Source: Flavobacterium hibernum
GTDB taxonomy: Bacteria > Bacteroidota > Bacteroidia > Flavobacteriales > Flavobacteriaceae
NCBI RefSeq assembly: GCF_000832125.1
Contig: NZ_JPRK01000003.1
Span: 1-64,000 of the forward strand
Reading direction: 5' to 3'
Length of the DNA stretch: 64,000 bases
The notes beneath the pieces are model-generated. The model worked only from the letters and a program-made list of their open reading frames with translations, searched no databases and was not told the origin of the DNA. This document shows, piece after piece, positions 37,851 through 48,028 of this stretch. Within the stretch, counting starts at the first letter, position 1. Every line of letters starts with the position of its first letter. A program made the translations under genes and the position numbers.

Positions 37851-38915
37851 TTACTTTCTCAAAACCTTTTTCATTGTCATTGATTTATTAACGCTTTCCT
37901 CCCATTCCTTTTCAGGAATACTTTCTTTTGTAATTCCGCAACCCATATATAATATTGCTTTATTATCCTTGATTTGCATACTACGTAAATTTACAAATAA
38001 ATCAGAGCTATTGATATTCTTTGCAAAACTGCTATTTAATTCCCCCAGAAAACCGGTATAAAAAGTTCTGTCGTAATTTTCGTTTTCGATAATAAATGCT
38101 TTTGCTTTTTTCTTTGGCAAACCACAAACCGCCGGCGTAGGATGCAATGTATCGATCACTTCTTCTAAAGTCGAATTTTCATTTAAAACTCCCGATATAT
38201 CAGTTTTAATATGCCAAATCGATCCAGCTTTTAAACTGTAAGGTTCTGTAACCACAACAGACGACGCAACTTCGCGTAGTCTTTTTACAATAAAATCTGT
38301 AACATATTGCTGTTCGTCTTTTTCTTTTTGCAGCCAAGAAATTTCAGTTTCCAAATTGGCCTTTTGAGTTCCTGCCAAAGCAGTAGTTTCAAAAACATTT
38401 CCGCTCGCCTTTAATAATTGTTCAGGCGTTGCCCCCATCCAAAGTCCAATTTGCGGATGAAAAAAACAATACGAAAAAGTAGCAGGATATAAATGTATTA
38501 ATCGTTGAAAAGCTATATTAAAGTCAAAATTAACTAAATCAACTTTTTCACTTCTTGACAAAACAACTTTCTTGAACTCTTCATTTTTAATCGCTTCTAC
38601 CCCTTTTTCGACTAAATTTTCATACTGAAGTTTAGCCTCAGCATCAAAATTTAAATCTTCAATTTCTACGGGATTAAAATCAACTTTCGTTTGCTCTGCA
38701 CTAATAATTTTAGATTCGCTTTCGGGAATTAAAACAAGTTGTTTTTCATCAAAAGAAGCAAAAACGAACCCTTTCTCGCTATAATCTGAAACCGTGTACA
38801 AAGTATCGTTCTGCTGTAAAAACGCAAAAATACTCGAAGAGTTAGGTTTAGAATAAATTACAAAAGGTAAATTTTGTTCTTGATGTTTTTTTATTGTCGA
38901 AAAAAAGTCATTCAT
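37851..38915 (-). CDS. menF: Isochorismate synthase (chorismate-binding enzyme)
   Basis: A 354-residue chorismate-binding enzyme that converts chorismate to isochorismate, most likely for menaquinone. Features in order: the core FKKVVLSRSEKVDL, MGATPEQLLKASG, TTALAGTQKA, then HTKTDISGVL-like, HPTPAVCGLPKKKA and the C-terminal Mg site FYTGFLGELNS with IKDNKAILYMGCGI. The start lies 5 bases after a thioesterase stop, so the two are co-transcribed. Bacteroidetes respire on menaquinone; the other men genes are not in the window. Confidence 0.92.
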   Translation of the reverse strand: MNDFFSTIKKHQEQNLPFVIYSKPNSSSIFAFLQQNDTLYTVSDYSEKGFVFASFDEKQLVLIPESESKIISAEQTKVDFNPVEIEDLNFDAEAKLQYENLVEKGVEAIKNEEFKKVVLSRSEKVDLVNFDFNIAFQRLIHLYPATFSYCFFHPQIGLWMGATPEQLLKASGNVFETTALAGTQKANLETEISWLQKEKDEQQYVTDFIVKRLREVASSVVVTEPYSLKAGSIWHIKTDISGVLNENSTLEEVIDTLHPTPAVCGLPKKKAKAFIIENENYDRTFYTGFLGELNSSFAKNINSSDLFVNLRSMQIKDNKAILYMGCGITKESIPEKEWEESVNKSMTMKKVLRK

Positions 38916-38920
38916 AATTT

Positions 38921-39352
38921 CTATTCTGTTTTCTTTCTGTCCAAAACCATATTCGTCAGCTTACAAAGCGAAATCAAATTTCCTTCTTCATCTGTAATCT
39001 TAATTTCCCAAAGATGAATACTTCTTCCTTTATGAATAATACGTGCAGTTCCAAAAACCCAACCTTCACGAATACTTTTTAAGTGATTTGCCGAAATTTC
39101 AATTCCTCGAACTTCCTGCTCTTTTGGGTCGATAAAAAAGAATGATGCAGCACTGCCTACACTTTCGGCCAAAGCCACCGATGCGCCTCCATGTAACAAT
39201 CCCATTGGTTGATGAACGCTTGGATTAACAGGCATTTTAGCCGTTAGAAAATCTTCGCCAGCATCAATATATTCAATTTTTAGCGTTTCCATCAAAGTGT
39301 TTTTAGAAAACTGATTGCAACGCTCTAATATTTGCTCTTTTGTATAATTCAT
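38921..39352 (-). CDS. PaaI-family hotdog thioesterase, possibly for DHNA-CoA
   Basis: A 143-residue hotdog-fold thioesterase of the PaaI/DHNA-CoA group: PVNPSVHQPMGLLHGGASVALAES with the catalytic HGG and downstream E, then GIEISANHLKSIREGWV. It sits directly upstream of menF in the same transcript. The pairing suggests the 1,4-dihydroxy-2-naphthoyl-CoA thioesterase step of menaquinone synthesis, which is inference from context. Confidence 0.88.
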   Translation of the reverse strand: MNYTKEQILERCNQFSKNTLMETLKIEYIDAGEDFLTAKMPVNPSVHQPMGLLHGGASVALAESVGSAASFFFIDPKEQEVRGIEISANHLKSIREGWVFGTARIIHKGRSIHLWEIKITDEEGNLISLCKLTNMVLDRKKTE

Positions 39353-39477
39353 TAAAATAGGCTTTAAAATCGTAAAATTAAAGAAAAGAAGAGATACAAA
39401 TCAGAAAATCCAATCCTAAATTAAAAATCATTTAAGAACCTGTCAGTTTTTTGCTATTTTTACAAAAACAATCAAAT

Positions 39478-39585
39478 ATAATCTGTCGCCAAAATCTTTT
39501 TTTTCGCCACAGATTACACAGACTTACACGGATTATTTATTTTAAAACAGTAGGTAAAATCTTTTTAATCTGTGGCAAAAAAACT
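39478..39585. repeat. GCCACAGATT-type intergenic repeat
   Basis: GCCACAGATTACACAG on the left and TTTTTAATCTGTGGC on the right, with a less ordered middle. Same family as 45.17 and 53.52 kb. Confidence 0.65.
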
Positions 39586-39593
39586 ATTCAAAA

Positions 39594-41108
39594 ATGCGTC
39601 AATACTTTGTACTTTTTATTTTCGGAATAATTCTAGCTTTTAGTTCTTGCCGAACTGATTTTGACACCGTTGCCAGCTCCGGAGATTTAAAGTTTTCAAA
39701 AGACACTGTTTACTTAGATACTGTTTTTAAAAACATTGGTTCAAGCACTTACCAACTTAAGGTTTATAATAGAAGTAAAAATGACATTTCGATTCCAACA
39801 ATTCAACTCAAAAAAGGTTTAAGCTCAAAATACCGAATGACTGTTGACGGAATGAGTGGTAATAATGGTAAAATTTTTAAAGATGTTACGCTTTTAGCCA
39901 AAGACAGTTTGTATATTTTTATAGAAACTACTGCAGATATTACAGATGCTAATCCAACTGATTTTTTGTATACCGATGAAATTCAGTTCGACAGCGGTGC
40001 CAATCTTCAGCAAGTTGCCCTCGTTACTTTAATACAAGATGCTGTTTTTTTATATCCAAAACAAAATCCTGACGGAACTAAAGAAAAAATTCAAATTGAC
40101 GGAAAAGCTGTTGATGGTTTTTATTTGAATGAAAACGATCCTGTAAACGGAAATGAGTTACTTTTTACCAAACAGAAACCTTATGTTATTTATGGATTTG
40201 CTGGAGTTCCTCAAAGCAAAACAGTTACTTTTGAAGCCGGAGCACGAGTTTTTTTTCATGCTAATTCAGGACTTTATATAGACAACAAAGCTTCGTTACA
40301 CATCAATGGAACGGTATCGACAACTGATAAATTAGAAAATGAAGTTGTTTTTGAAGGGGACAGATTAGAATCACTTTATGATGACATTCCAGGACAATGG
40401 AATTCTGTTATTTTATCCAACGGAAGTACAAATCATACCATAAATCATCTTACTTTAAAAAATGCCATTATTGGTTTGAATATAAAAAATCAAGACAATA
40501 CTACAATTCAATTAAAAAACACACAAATTTACAATTGCGTCGAATACGGAATACTAGCTCAAAATGCGCGCATAAACGGAGAAAACATTGTAATTAATTA
40601 TGCCGGATTAGCAAGTTTATCCTGCGTTTATGGCGGAAATTACAGTTTCACGCACTGTACTTTTAATAATAGTTGGTCAGGAAGTGCGCAATTTGCAGTT
40701 AATCTAAGCAACAATCTTGCTGGCCAAACTCCAGAAACAAATCCTTTGACACAAGCAACTTTCAATAATTGTATTATTTATGGCTCGGGAACAAACGAAT
40801 TTAATTTGAATAAAAATACAAGTGCAGCATTTGTTTATCAATTAAACAATTGCTTGTTAAAATTTAGCAGTACGACAACAAATCCGGATTATCAATTTAA
40901 AACTGATGCTGTACATTACAATAACATTATTCTAAACGGAAATCCGAAGTTCTATAATGTTTCGCAGAATAAATTTAACATCGATAATACTTCTGCCGCT
41001 TTCGCGAAAGGGAATCAGGCGTATATTATTCCGCAAGATATTTTAGGAGTTACGAGAACTTCCCCACCAGATTTAGGAGCTTATCAGAGTGCTGTTTTTC
41101 CAAAGTAA
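39594..41108 (+). CDS. Lipoprotein with parallel beta-helix
   Basis: A 504-residue lipoprotein (lipobox FSSC, C19). Residues about 25-160 form a beta-rich domain (FSKDTVYLDTVFKNIGSSTYQL, DSLYIFIETTADIT). The larger C-terminal part has the pectate-lyase-like right-handed helix pattern with NHTINHLTLKNAIIGLNIKNQ and VVINYAGLASLSCVYGG coils. Such proteins are usually surface-exposed and may bind glycans or act as adhesins; no catalytic residues can be picked. It stands alone, between repeats. Confidence 0.82.
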   Translation: MRQYFVLFIFGIILAFSSCRTDFDTVASSGDLKFSKDTVYLDTVFKNIGSSTYQLKVYNRSKNDISIPTIQLKKGLSSKYRMTVDGMSGNNGKIFKDVTLLAKDSLYIFIETTADITDANPTDFLYTDEIQFDSGANLQQVALVTLIQDAVFLYPKQNPDGTKEKIQIDGKAVDGFYLNENDPVNGNELLFTKQKPYVIYGFAGVPQSKTVTFEAGARVFFHANSGLYIDNKASLHINGTVSTTDKLENEVVFEGDRLESLYDDIPGQWNSVILSNGSTNHTINHLTLKNAIIGLNIKNQDNTTIQLKNTQIYNCVEYGILAQNARINGENIVINYAGLASLSCVYGGNYSFTHCTFNNSWSGSAQFAVNLSNNLAGQTPETNPLTQATFNNCIIYGSGTNEFNLNKNTSAAFVYQLNNCLLKFSSTTTNPDYQFKTDAVHYNNIILNGNPKFYNVSQNKFNIDNTSAAFAKGNQAYIIPQDILGVTRTSPPDLGAYQSAVFPK

Positions 41109-41154
41109 ATTTTGCCGAGAAGGAGCTAAGAGGCAAAGTTTATTCTCATTTTAT

Positions 41155-41240
41155 GTCATTTCGACGAAGGAGAAATCTCCGCAACGAGAGTCAAATCTTT
41201 GTAGAGCTTCTCGCGGAGATTTCTCCTTCGTCGAAATGAC
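41155..41240. repeat. 28-bp perfect palindrome (GTCATTTCGACGAAGG type)
   Basis: Two 28-base inverted arms (41155-41182 and 41213-41240), beginning GTCATTTCGACGAAGGAGAA and ending with its reverse complement, around a 30-base centre. It is a member of the dispersed GTCATT-type repeat family, and a full-length hairpin is possible on either strand. Confidence 0.9.
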
Positions 41241-41387
41241 AAACAGGGCAATTAATGATTACTTTAATTAAAACTTTGCAACTTTAGGACTTTGCGAGAT
41301 TAAAAAATAAACTTCTAAAATGAACTTATATAACTTATATGGTTCAAAAAATCCTGTAATTTTTTTTCAAAAGAGTTTGTTTTCAAA

Positions 41388-41419
41388 TTTGCGCTTGCTA
41401 TTTATTTACACTAAATTTG
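41388..41419 (+). promoter_or_regulatory. purL: purL promoter
   Basis: TTTG (41388-41391), 20 bases, TAAATTTG (41412-41419): an exact Bacteroidetes promoter. It lies 30 bases before the ATG at 41449 and downstream of the alternative ATG at 41320. Confidence 0.8.
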
Positions 41420-41448
41420 CACCTCAATACAACAAACTACACATCACA

Positions 41449-44400
41449 ATGATCCATTTCTTTGAAAACCAAAGCAAAACTGTTTTTGCCGTACAAACGC
41501 AAAACGAAATTTCGGCTCAAGACATTTCAAAACTAAACTGGCTTTTTGCCAACTCTAATAAGATCGAAAAATCCGCATTGACGGATTTTTTTGTTGGTCC
41601 TCGCGCCACAATGATCACCCCTTGGAGTACAAATGCTGTAGAAATTACTCAAAATATGGGTATTCCGGGCATTATCAGAATTGAAGAATTTCATCCGGCA
41701 ACGGAAGATTTCACTGATTTTGATCCAATGCTTTCACAAAAATTCAATCAATTAGATCAGGAAATTTTCACGATTAATGTTCAACCAGAACCAATTTTGG
41801 AAATCGATGATATTGCCACTTACAACAAAGTTGAAGGTTTGGCTTTAAGTCAGGAAGAAGTTGATTACTTAGACAATCTTGCTGTAAAACTAGGAAGAAA
41901 GTTAACTGATTCTGAGATTTTTGCTTTCTCTCAAGCGAATTCAGAACACTGTCGTCACAAAATTTTCAACGGAACTTTTGTAATTGATGGTGAAGAAAAA
42001 GAAACTTCTCTTTTTAAATTAATTAAAAAGACATCACAGGAAAATCCTAACGATATAGTGTCTGCTTACAAAGACAACGTTGCTTTTGTAAAGGGACCAA
42101 AAGTGCAGCAGTTTGCACCAAAAACAGCTGACAAACCAGATTATTACGAGATAAAAGAATTTGATTCGGTTTTATCTTTAAAAGCAGAAACACACAATTT
42201 TCCAACAACAGTTGAGCCTTTCAACGGAGCTGCAACAGGTTCAGGAGGAGAAATTCGTGACCGTTTAGCTGGTGGTCAAGGTTCACTTCCATTAGCTGGA
42301 ACAGCAGTTTACATGACTTCATATTCTCGTTTAAATAATGACAGAAAATGGGAAAATGCTGTGGCAGAAAGAAAATGGTTGTACCAAACTCCAATGGATA
42401 TTTTGATCAAAGCTTCAAACGGAGCTTCTGATTTCGGAAATAAATTCGGGCAACCGCTTATTACAGGTTCAGTTTTAACTTTCGAACATTCAGAAAACGA
42501 CCGTAAAATTGGTTACGATAAAGTAATCATGCAAGCGGGAGGAATTGGTTACGGAAAATTAGATCAGGCAATTAAAAAGAAACCACAAGAAGGTGATAAA
42601 ATCGTAATTCTTGGTGGAGAAAATTATAGAATTGGTATGGGTGGAGCTGCGGTTTCATCTGCAGATACCGGAGCTTTTGGTTCAGGAATTGAATTAAATG
42701 CAATCCAACGTTCAAATCCAGAAATGCAAAAACGTGCTGCAAACGCGATTCGTGGTTTGGTTGAAAGCGACAATAACCCAATTGTTTCGATTCACGATCA
42801 CGGAGCGGGCGGACACTTAAACTGTCTTTCTGAATTAGTAGAAGAAACTGGAGGTTTAATCGATTTGGATAAATTACCTGTTGGAGACCCTACACTTTCT
42901 GCAAAAGAAATTATTGGTAACGAATCTCAAGAAAGAATGGGATTGGTTATTGGTCAAAAAGATATTGATACTTTACAAAGAATCGCCGACAGAGAGCGTT
43001 CGCCAATGTATCAGGTTGGAGATGTTACGGGAGATCACCGTTTTACATTCGAATCTAAATCAAATGGTTCAAAACCGATGGATTATGCTTTAGAAGATTT
43101 CTTCGGAAGTTCTCCTAAAACGGTTATGACTGATAAAACTATCGATAGAAAATATGCTGATGTTGCTTATGACAAGGCAGATTTCGAAAAATATTTACAA
43201 GACGTTTTACGTTTAGAAGCTGTTGCCTCAAAAGACTGGTTAACGAATAAAGTTGACCGTTGTGTAGGTGGAAAAGTGGCTAAACAACAAAATGCAGGTC
43301 CGTTACAATTGCCTTTGAATAATGTTGGGGTTATGGCGCTGGATTATTTAGGAAAAGAAGGAATCGCAACTTCTATTGGACACGCTCCTATCGCTGCTTT
43401 GATTGATCCGGTTGCAGGAAGTAGAAATGCTATTGCAGAATCATTATCAAACATTGTTTGGGCGCCAATTAAAGATGGTTTAAAAGGAATTTCATTATCT
43501 GCAAACTGGATGTGGGCTTGTAAAAACGAAGGTGAAGACGCTCGTTTGTACGCTGCCGTTGAAGGTTGTTCCCATTTTGCAATCGAATTGGGAATCAATA
43601 TTCCAACAGGAAAAGATTCACTTTCGATGAAACAAAAATATCCAAACGACGAAGTAATCGCGCCGGGAACGGTTATTATTTCGGCTGGAGGAAACTGTAC
43701 AGATATTAGAAAAGTAGTTGAACCGGTTTTACAGAAAAACGGAGATTCTATCTATTATATCAATTTGTCTCAGGATGATTTCAAACTTGGAGGTTCATCT
43801 TTTGCACAAATCAGAAACACAATCGGAAACGAAACTTCTACTATAAAAGACGCTGCTTTCTTCAAAAATGCTTTTAATACAGTTCAGGAATTAATCGGCG
43901 AAAGCCAAATTTTAGCCGGACACGATATCGGAAGCGGTGGTTTAATTACAACTTTATTAGAATTGTGTTTTGCTGATGTAAATCTTGGAGCAAAAATTGA
44001 TTTCAGCGCTTTCGCGGAAAAAGACTTATTAAAAATCCTTTTCGCTGAAAATATCGGAATTGTTTTTCAAGCTAAATCTGATGAAGCTGTTGAAGCTAAA
44101 TTGAAAGCTAACAATATCGAATTCTTCAAAATTGGTTCAGTTCAGGAAACTGCAACTTTAGAATTTGGTGATTACAAATTAGATATTCCAACTTACAGAG
44201 ATATTTGGTTCGAAACTTCTTATTTATTAGATCAAAAACAATCTAAAAACGGAAGAGCAAAAGCACGTTTCGAAAACTATAAAAATCAAGTTTTACAATA
44301 TACTTTCCCAGCGCACTTTACAGGAAAAAAACCAGAAATTGACAATTCTAAACCAAGACCAAAAGCAGCTATTATTCGTGAAAAAGGAAGTAATTCTGAG

Positions 44401-45102
44401 CGTGAAATGGCAAATGCCATGTACTTAGCCGGTTTTGATGTAAAAGATGTTCACATGACGGATTTAATTTCTGGTCGTGAAACTCTTGAAGATATTCAGT
44501 TTATTGGTGCAGTTGGAGGATTTTCTAACTCAGATGTTTTAGGTTCTGCTAAAGGTTGGGCGGGAGCTTTCTTATACAATGAAAAAGCAAAAACAGCTTT
44601 GGATAAATTCTTCAAAAGAGAAGATACTTTATCTGTTGGAATCTGTAACGGATGTCAATTGTTTATGGAATTGGAAGTGATTAATCCAGAGCATGAAGTT
44701 CACGGAAAAATGCTTCATAACGAAAGTAACAAACACGAAAGCATCTTTACTTCTGTAAAAGTTCAGGAGAATAATTCGGTTATGTTATCAACTTTAGCCG
44801 GAAGTACTTTAGGAGTTTGGGTTTCTCACGGAGAAGGAAAATTCAATTTACCTCTTGCTGAAGAAAACTACAACATTGTTTCTAAATATGCTTACGAAGG
44901 ATATCCTGCAAACCCAAATGGATCTGACTACAACACGGCAATGATGTGTGATAAAACAGGAAGACATTTAGTAATGATGCCTCACATTGAACGTTCGACT
45001 TTTCAATGGAACTGGGCTCATTATCCAAAAGACAGAAATGACGAGGTTTCGCCTTGGCACGAAGCTTTTGTTAACGCAAGAAAATGGATTGAGAAAATCT
45101 AA
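41449..45102 (+). CDS. purL: Phosphoribosylformylglycinamidine synthase
   Basis: Fourth step of purine synthesis: converts FGAR to FGAM with glutamine and ATP. The long single-chain form has an N-terminal domain, two AIRS-like synthetase halves and a C-terminal glutamine amidotransferase. The amidotransferase nucleophile lies in VGICNGCQLFMELE, and the closing motif is PHIERSTFQWNWAHYP. I start it at the ATG at 41449 (1217 residues), because the promoter lies between this ATG and the one at 41320. A strong terminator follows. Confidence 0.97.
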   Translation: MIHFFENQSKTVFAVQTQNEISAQDISKLNWLFANSNKIEKSALTDFFVGPRATMITPWSTNAVEITQNMGIPGIIRIEEFHPATEDFTDFDPMLSQKFNQLDQEIFTINVQPEPILEIDDIATYNKVEGLALSQEEVDYLDNLAVKLGRKLTDSEIFAFSQANSEHCRHKIFNGTFVIDGEEKETSLFKLIKKTSQENPNDIVSAYKDNVAFVKGPKVQQFAPKTADKPDYYEIKEFDSVLSLKAETHNFPTTVEPFNGAATGSGGEIRDRLAGGQGSLPLAGTAVYMTSYSRLNNDRKWENAVAERKWLYQTPMDILIKASNGASDFGNKFGQPLITGSVLTFEHSENDRKIGYDKVIMQAGGIGYGKLDQAIKKKPQEGDKIVILGGENYRIGMGGAAVSSADTGAFGSGIELNAIQRSNPEMQKRAANAIRGLVESDNNPIVSIHDHGAGGHLNCLSELVEETGGLIDLDKLPVGDPTLSAKEIIGNESQERMGLVIGQKDIDTLQRIADRERSPMYQVGDVTGDHRFTFESKSNGSKPMDYALEDFFGSSPKTVMTDKTIDRKYADVAYDKADFEKYLQDVLRLEAVASKDWLTNKVDRCVGGKVAKQQNAGPLQLPLNNVGVMALDYLGKEGIATSIGHAPIAALIDPVAGSRNAIAESLSNIVWAPIKDGLKGISLSANWMWACKNEGEDARLYAAVEGCSHFAIELGINIPTGKDSLSMKQKYPNDEVIAPGTVIISAGGNCTDIRKVVEPVLQKNGDSIYYINLSQDDFKLGGSSFAQIRNTIGNETSTIKDAAFFKNAFNTVQELIGESQILAGHDIGSGGLITTLLELCFADVNLGAKIDFSAFAEKDLLKILFAENIGIVFQAKSDEAVEAKLKANNIEFFKIGSVQETATLEFGDYKLDIPTYRDIWFETSYLLDQKQSKNGRAKARFENYKNQVLQYTFPAHFTGKKPEIDNSKPRPKAAIIREKGSNSEREMANAMYLAGFDVKDVHMTDLISGRETLEDIQFIGAVGGFSNSDVLGSAKGWAGAFLYNEKAKTALDKFFKREDTLSVGICNGCQLFMELEVINPEHEVHGKMLHNESNKHESIFTSVKVQENNSVMLSTLAGSTLGVWVSHGEGKFNLPLAEENYNIVSKYAYEGYPANPNGSDYNTAMMCDKTGRHLVMMPHIERSTFQWNWAHYPKDRNDEVSPWHEAFVNARKWIEKI

Positions 45103-45118
45103 AAAATATATTTTTATT

Positions 45119-45149
45119 AAAACGCCCGATAAATTCGGGCGTTTTTTTT
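45119..45149 (+). terminator. purL terminator
   Basis: Stem AAACGCCCGA/TCGGGCGTTT with a five-base loop and eight T. Confidence 0.92.
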
Positions 45150-45165
45150 GCCCCGAATTACAAGA

Positions 45166-45248
45166 TTTTTTTTGCCACAGATTAAATGATTATCACAGAT
45201 TTCTCTAAAGCTTTGCAAATCATTTTAATCCTTTAATCTGTGGCAAAA
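45166..45248. repeat. TTTGCCACAGATTAAA inverted repeat
   Basis: Arms TTTTTTGCCACAGATTAAA and TTTAATCTGTGGCAAAAAA at the ends, about 45 bases between. Same family as 39.48 and 53.52 kb. Confidence 0.8.
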
Positions 45249-45268
45249 AATTACTTTTTCTCAATCTT

Positions 45269-45367
45269 GTCATTCCGAGGAACGAGGAATCACACGCGGG
45301 ATTCGACAAAGATTATCAACAATTGTTACTGTTGTTATGCGTGCGATTCCTCGTTCCTCGGAATGAC
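45269..45367. repeat. 23-bp palindrome (GTCATTCCGAGGAACG type)
   Basis: Arms 45269-45291 and 45345-45367, beginning GTCATTCCGAGGAACGAGG and ending with its inverse. A variant of the GTCATT-type dispersed repeat. Confidence 0.88.
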
Positions 45368-45493
45368 AAACTTTGTGTTGATTAATAATACATAAGTAAA
45401 AAACCTTTTAATTTAAACTACTCTAAGACTAATTTAATAATATCTTAAGGCAGCTTAAGCAAGCATAAATACATGGATAAATATCTTTGTCTC

Positions 45494-47896
45494 ATGAAAA
45501 ATTTGATGCAAAAACTAGCCTTTCTATTTCTTTTACTTTCTATTAGCCAATTTTCTTTTGGACAAAAATCTTCTATTAAAGGAACTATTTCTGACGGAAA
45601 ACTTCCAATTGAATTTGTTGATGTTGTATTAAAAAACACAAGCGATTCTACAAAAGTTGCGAGCTATGCTGTAACAGATGCATCTGGAAATTTTTTATTA
45701 GAAAATGTACTTTCAGGAGATTATAAATTACAATTCAAATTAATTGGATTTAAGACTTTTACTCAAAAAGTAAAACTTAATGGTGCTCCAATTTCTATGG
45801 GAAATATAACGTTACAAAACGACACTAATTTATTGAATGCTGTTGTTGTAAAATCTCAGAGAAAACAAATTGAAAAAACTGACGGTGGTTTTATCTTCAA
45901 TGCGGTTTCGAATATTACGCAAGCTGGCGGAACTGCAACTGATATGCTAAAAAACATTCCTACTGTTTCTGTTGATGCTGATGGCGGAATTACCTTGAGA
46001 GGAAAATCTCCGATGATTTTAATTAACGGAAAAAACTCGGCAATTACCAATATGGATCAAATAGCTGCGAGCAGTATCGAAAGCATCGAAGTTATTAGCA
46101 ATCCAACTGCAAAATATGATGCCAATGCCGAAAGTGGAATTATCAATATTAAACTCAAAAAAAATAATCAGAGCGGTATGAATGGCGCTGTGGTTTTGGG
46201 TGGCGGATTTGGCGCAAAAGGACGATTAAACAGTTCTGTTCTTTTGAATCATAAAACTGATAAATGGAATTTTGGTTTAGGCTATGATAATCGTTTTGCC
46301 GGAAGAACTAAAAAAATAAAAGGCGAAAGAACCAATTATCTTATAGATGATGAGCATTTTATTAACCAAAACAGAAGCGATCAACGAACTGAAGGCTTAC
46401 AGAATTTAAAATTCAACATTGATTTTTCTCCAAATGAACGAAACAGTTTTTCGTTTGAAGCTTTAGGAAATATGGAAAGTCAAGATAATGACGAAACTTT
46501 GCATACGCTGGTAAACACAAATACGAATCAGTTTTTCTCTAACAATGTTAGACATTCTTTAGAATTAGAACGTTCAAAAGTTGGTGAACTGGCTTTTAGT
46601 TATGACAGAAAATTTGCCGATGATCGAAAAAGCCTAAATGCAAATATTACATCTTCGTTTAATAAACATAGAGAAAATACGGATATCGATACTTTTTATT
46701 ATGATCAATATAATACTCAAATTGGTGATGCATTTTTGCAAAGAACACACAATTATGAGCATGAAAATATTTCGAACGCAATTGTAAATTATGCCGTTCC
46801 TGTTTCTGAAAAATCGATTATAGAAACAGGTTACAAAGGAACATTCCGATTTTTTAATTCGGATTTTCAAAGTGCTGATATGGTTAATGGCGAATATGTC
46901 GTAAATCCGTTAGTAAGCAGTGGCTTTAAATACAACGAACAAATTAATGCTGCTTACGGAATGCTAAACTCTTTTATTGGAGAAGAAGAAAATCCAAAGT
47001 GGAAATATAATTTAGGATTGCGTGCAGAGCAGGTTTCGAACAATGGTAAAACAGCAAACAACAGTGATAATTTTTCTAATCATTATTTAAAGCTTTTTCC
47101 ATCGGCATCGCTTCAAATGAATTTAGCATCAGATCAATCTGTAAAAATTGGTTACAGCAAACGTATTAACCGTCCGGATCTGGATGATTTAAATCCATTT
47201 ATAGATATTACAGATGCATTGAATCCTCATGGCGGAAATCCGTATTTAAAACCTGAGATTATTCATATTGCCGAAATGAGCTATAACAAAGACTGGTCAA
47301 AATATTCGTTCTCGACCAATGCTTTTTATAGAAATGCTACAAATACAATTAGACAATATGCAGAACTTCGCGATAATGGCGTTATTTTCTTGTCACCTCA
47401 AAATATTGGAAGTACCATTACTTATGGTTTAGAAACTATTTTTAACTTAAAACCGGTTGGCTTTTATGATGCAAATATTAGCATAACTGCTTTTCAGCAA
47501 AACATAAACGCATCTAATCTAGCGCAAGATGTGGTGAATAATGCTTTTAGTTGGTACGGAAAAATGATTAACAATTTTGTTCCGTGGAAAGGCGGAAAAC
47601 TACAAATTATTGGAAATTATAATTCGGCTTTAGCCACAGCACAAGGAAAAAGAATCCCTATTTATAATGTCGATATGGGTTTTCAGCAAAAACTAGGAAG
47701 AGGAAATGCCAGACTTGGCTTAGTCGTAACCGACATGTTTAATACGCTCGAAAGTGGCTATAAAAACAATACTTTATTGTTTAGCAATAATCGAACTTCA
47801 AAATCTGATACGCGTGCTCTAATGGTAACTTTTGCTTATACTTTTAAATCTGATTTTAAAGAAAAACTACTAGAAAATCAGTTTTCGACGGAGTAA
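45494..47896 (+). CDS. TonB-dependent receptor-like outer-membrane protein
   Basis: An 800-residue outer-membrane protein (from the ATG at 45494) with a signal peptide ending SQFSFGQ. Residues about 25-105 form a carboxypeptidase-regulatory-like beta-sandwich (SSIKGTISDGKLPIEFVDVV) common in Bacteroidetes receptors. A plug-like segment follows (GGTATDMLKNIPTVSVDADGG, IESIEVISNPTAKYDANAESG), then a large outer-membrane beta-barrel. It resembles the outer-membrane beta-barrel family rather than SusC. No SusD partner is adjacent, so the substrate is unknown. Confidence 0.9.
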   Translation: MKNLMQKLAFLFLLLSISQFSFGQKSSIKGTISDGKLPIEFVDVVLKNTSDSTKVASYAVTDASGNFLLENVLSGDYKLQFKLIGFKTFTQKVKLNGAPISMGNITLQNDTNLLNAVVVKSQRKQIEKTDGGFIFNAVSNITQAGGTATDMLKNIPTVSVDADGGITLRGKSPMILINGKNSAITNMDQIAASSIESIEVISNPTAKYDANAESGIINIKLKKNNQSGMNGAVVLGGGFGAKGRLNSSVLLNHKTDKWNFGLGYDNRFAGRTKKIKGERTNYLIDDEHFINQNRSDQRTEGLQNLKFNIDFSPNERNSFSFEALGNMESQDNDETLHTLVNTNTNQFFSNNVRHSLELERSKVGELAFSYDRKFADDRKSLNANITSSFNKHRENTDIDTFYYDQYNTQIGDAFLQRTHNYEHENISNAIVNYAVPVSEKSIIETGYKGTFRFFNSDFQSADMVNGEYVVNPLVSSGFKYNEQINAAYGMLNSFIGEEENPKWKYNLGLRAEQVSNNGKTANNSDNFSNHYLKLFPSASLQMNLASDQSVKIGYSKRINRPDLDDLNPFIDITDALNPHGGNPYLKPEIIHIAEMSYNKDWSKYSFSTNAFYRNATNTIRQYAELRDNGVIFLSPQNIGSTITYGLETIFNLKPVGFYDANISITAFQQNINASNLAQDVVNNAFSWYGKMINNFVPWKGGKLQIIGNYNSALATAQGKRIPIYNVDMGFQQKLGRGNARLGLVVTDMFNTLESGYKNNTLLFSNNRTSKSDTRALMVTFAYTFKSDFKEKLLENQFSTE

Positions 47897-48028
47897 TATT
47901 TTGATAAAATAAAAAAATCATTCTTGTAATTTGGATTCATTTTTCTAATGAAATTTGAACTATATTCGCCAAAAAATTGTGCCACCAATTTTTTTAAGCA
48001 TCTCCAAAAACAATTAAACCTACACAGA

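Noticed and set aside
41089..41271. 60-codon ORF after the beta-helix gene
   Set aside because: It translates the 28-bp palindrome and its loop.
41320..41448. Longer start for purL
   Set aside because: The purL promoter box lies downstream of this ATG, and the extra residues do not belong to the family.
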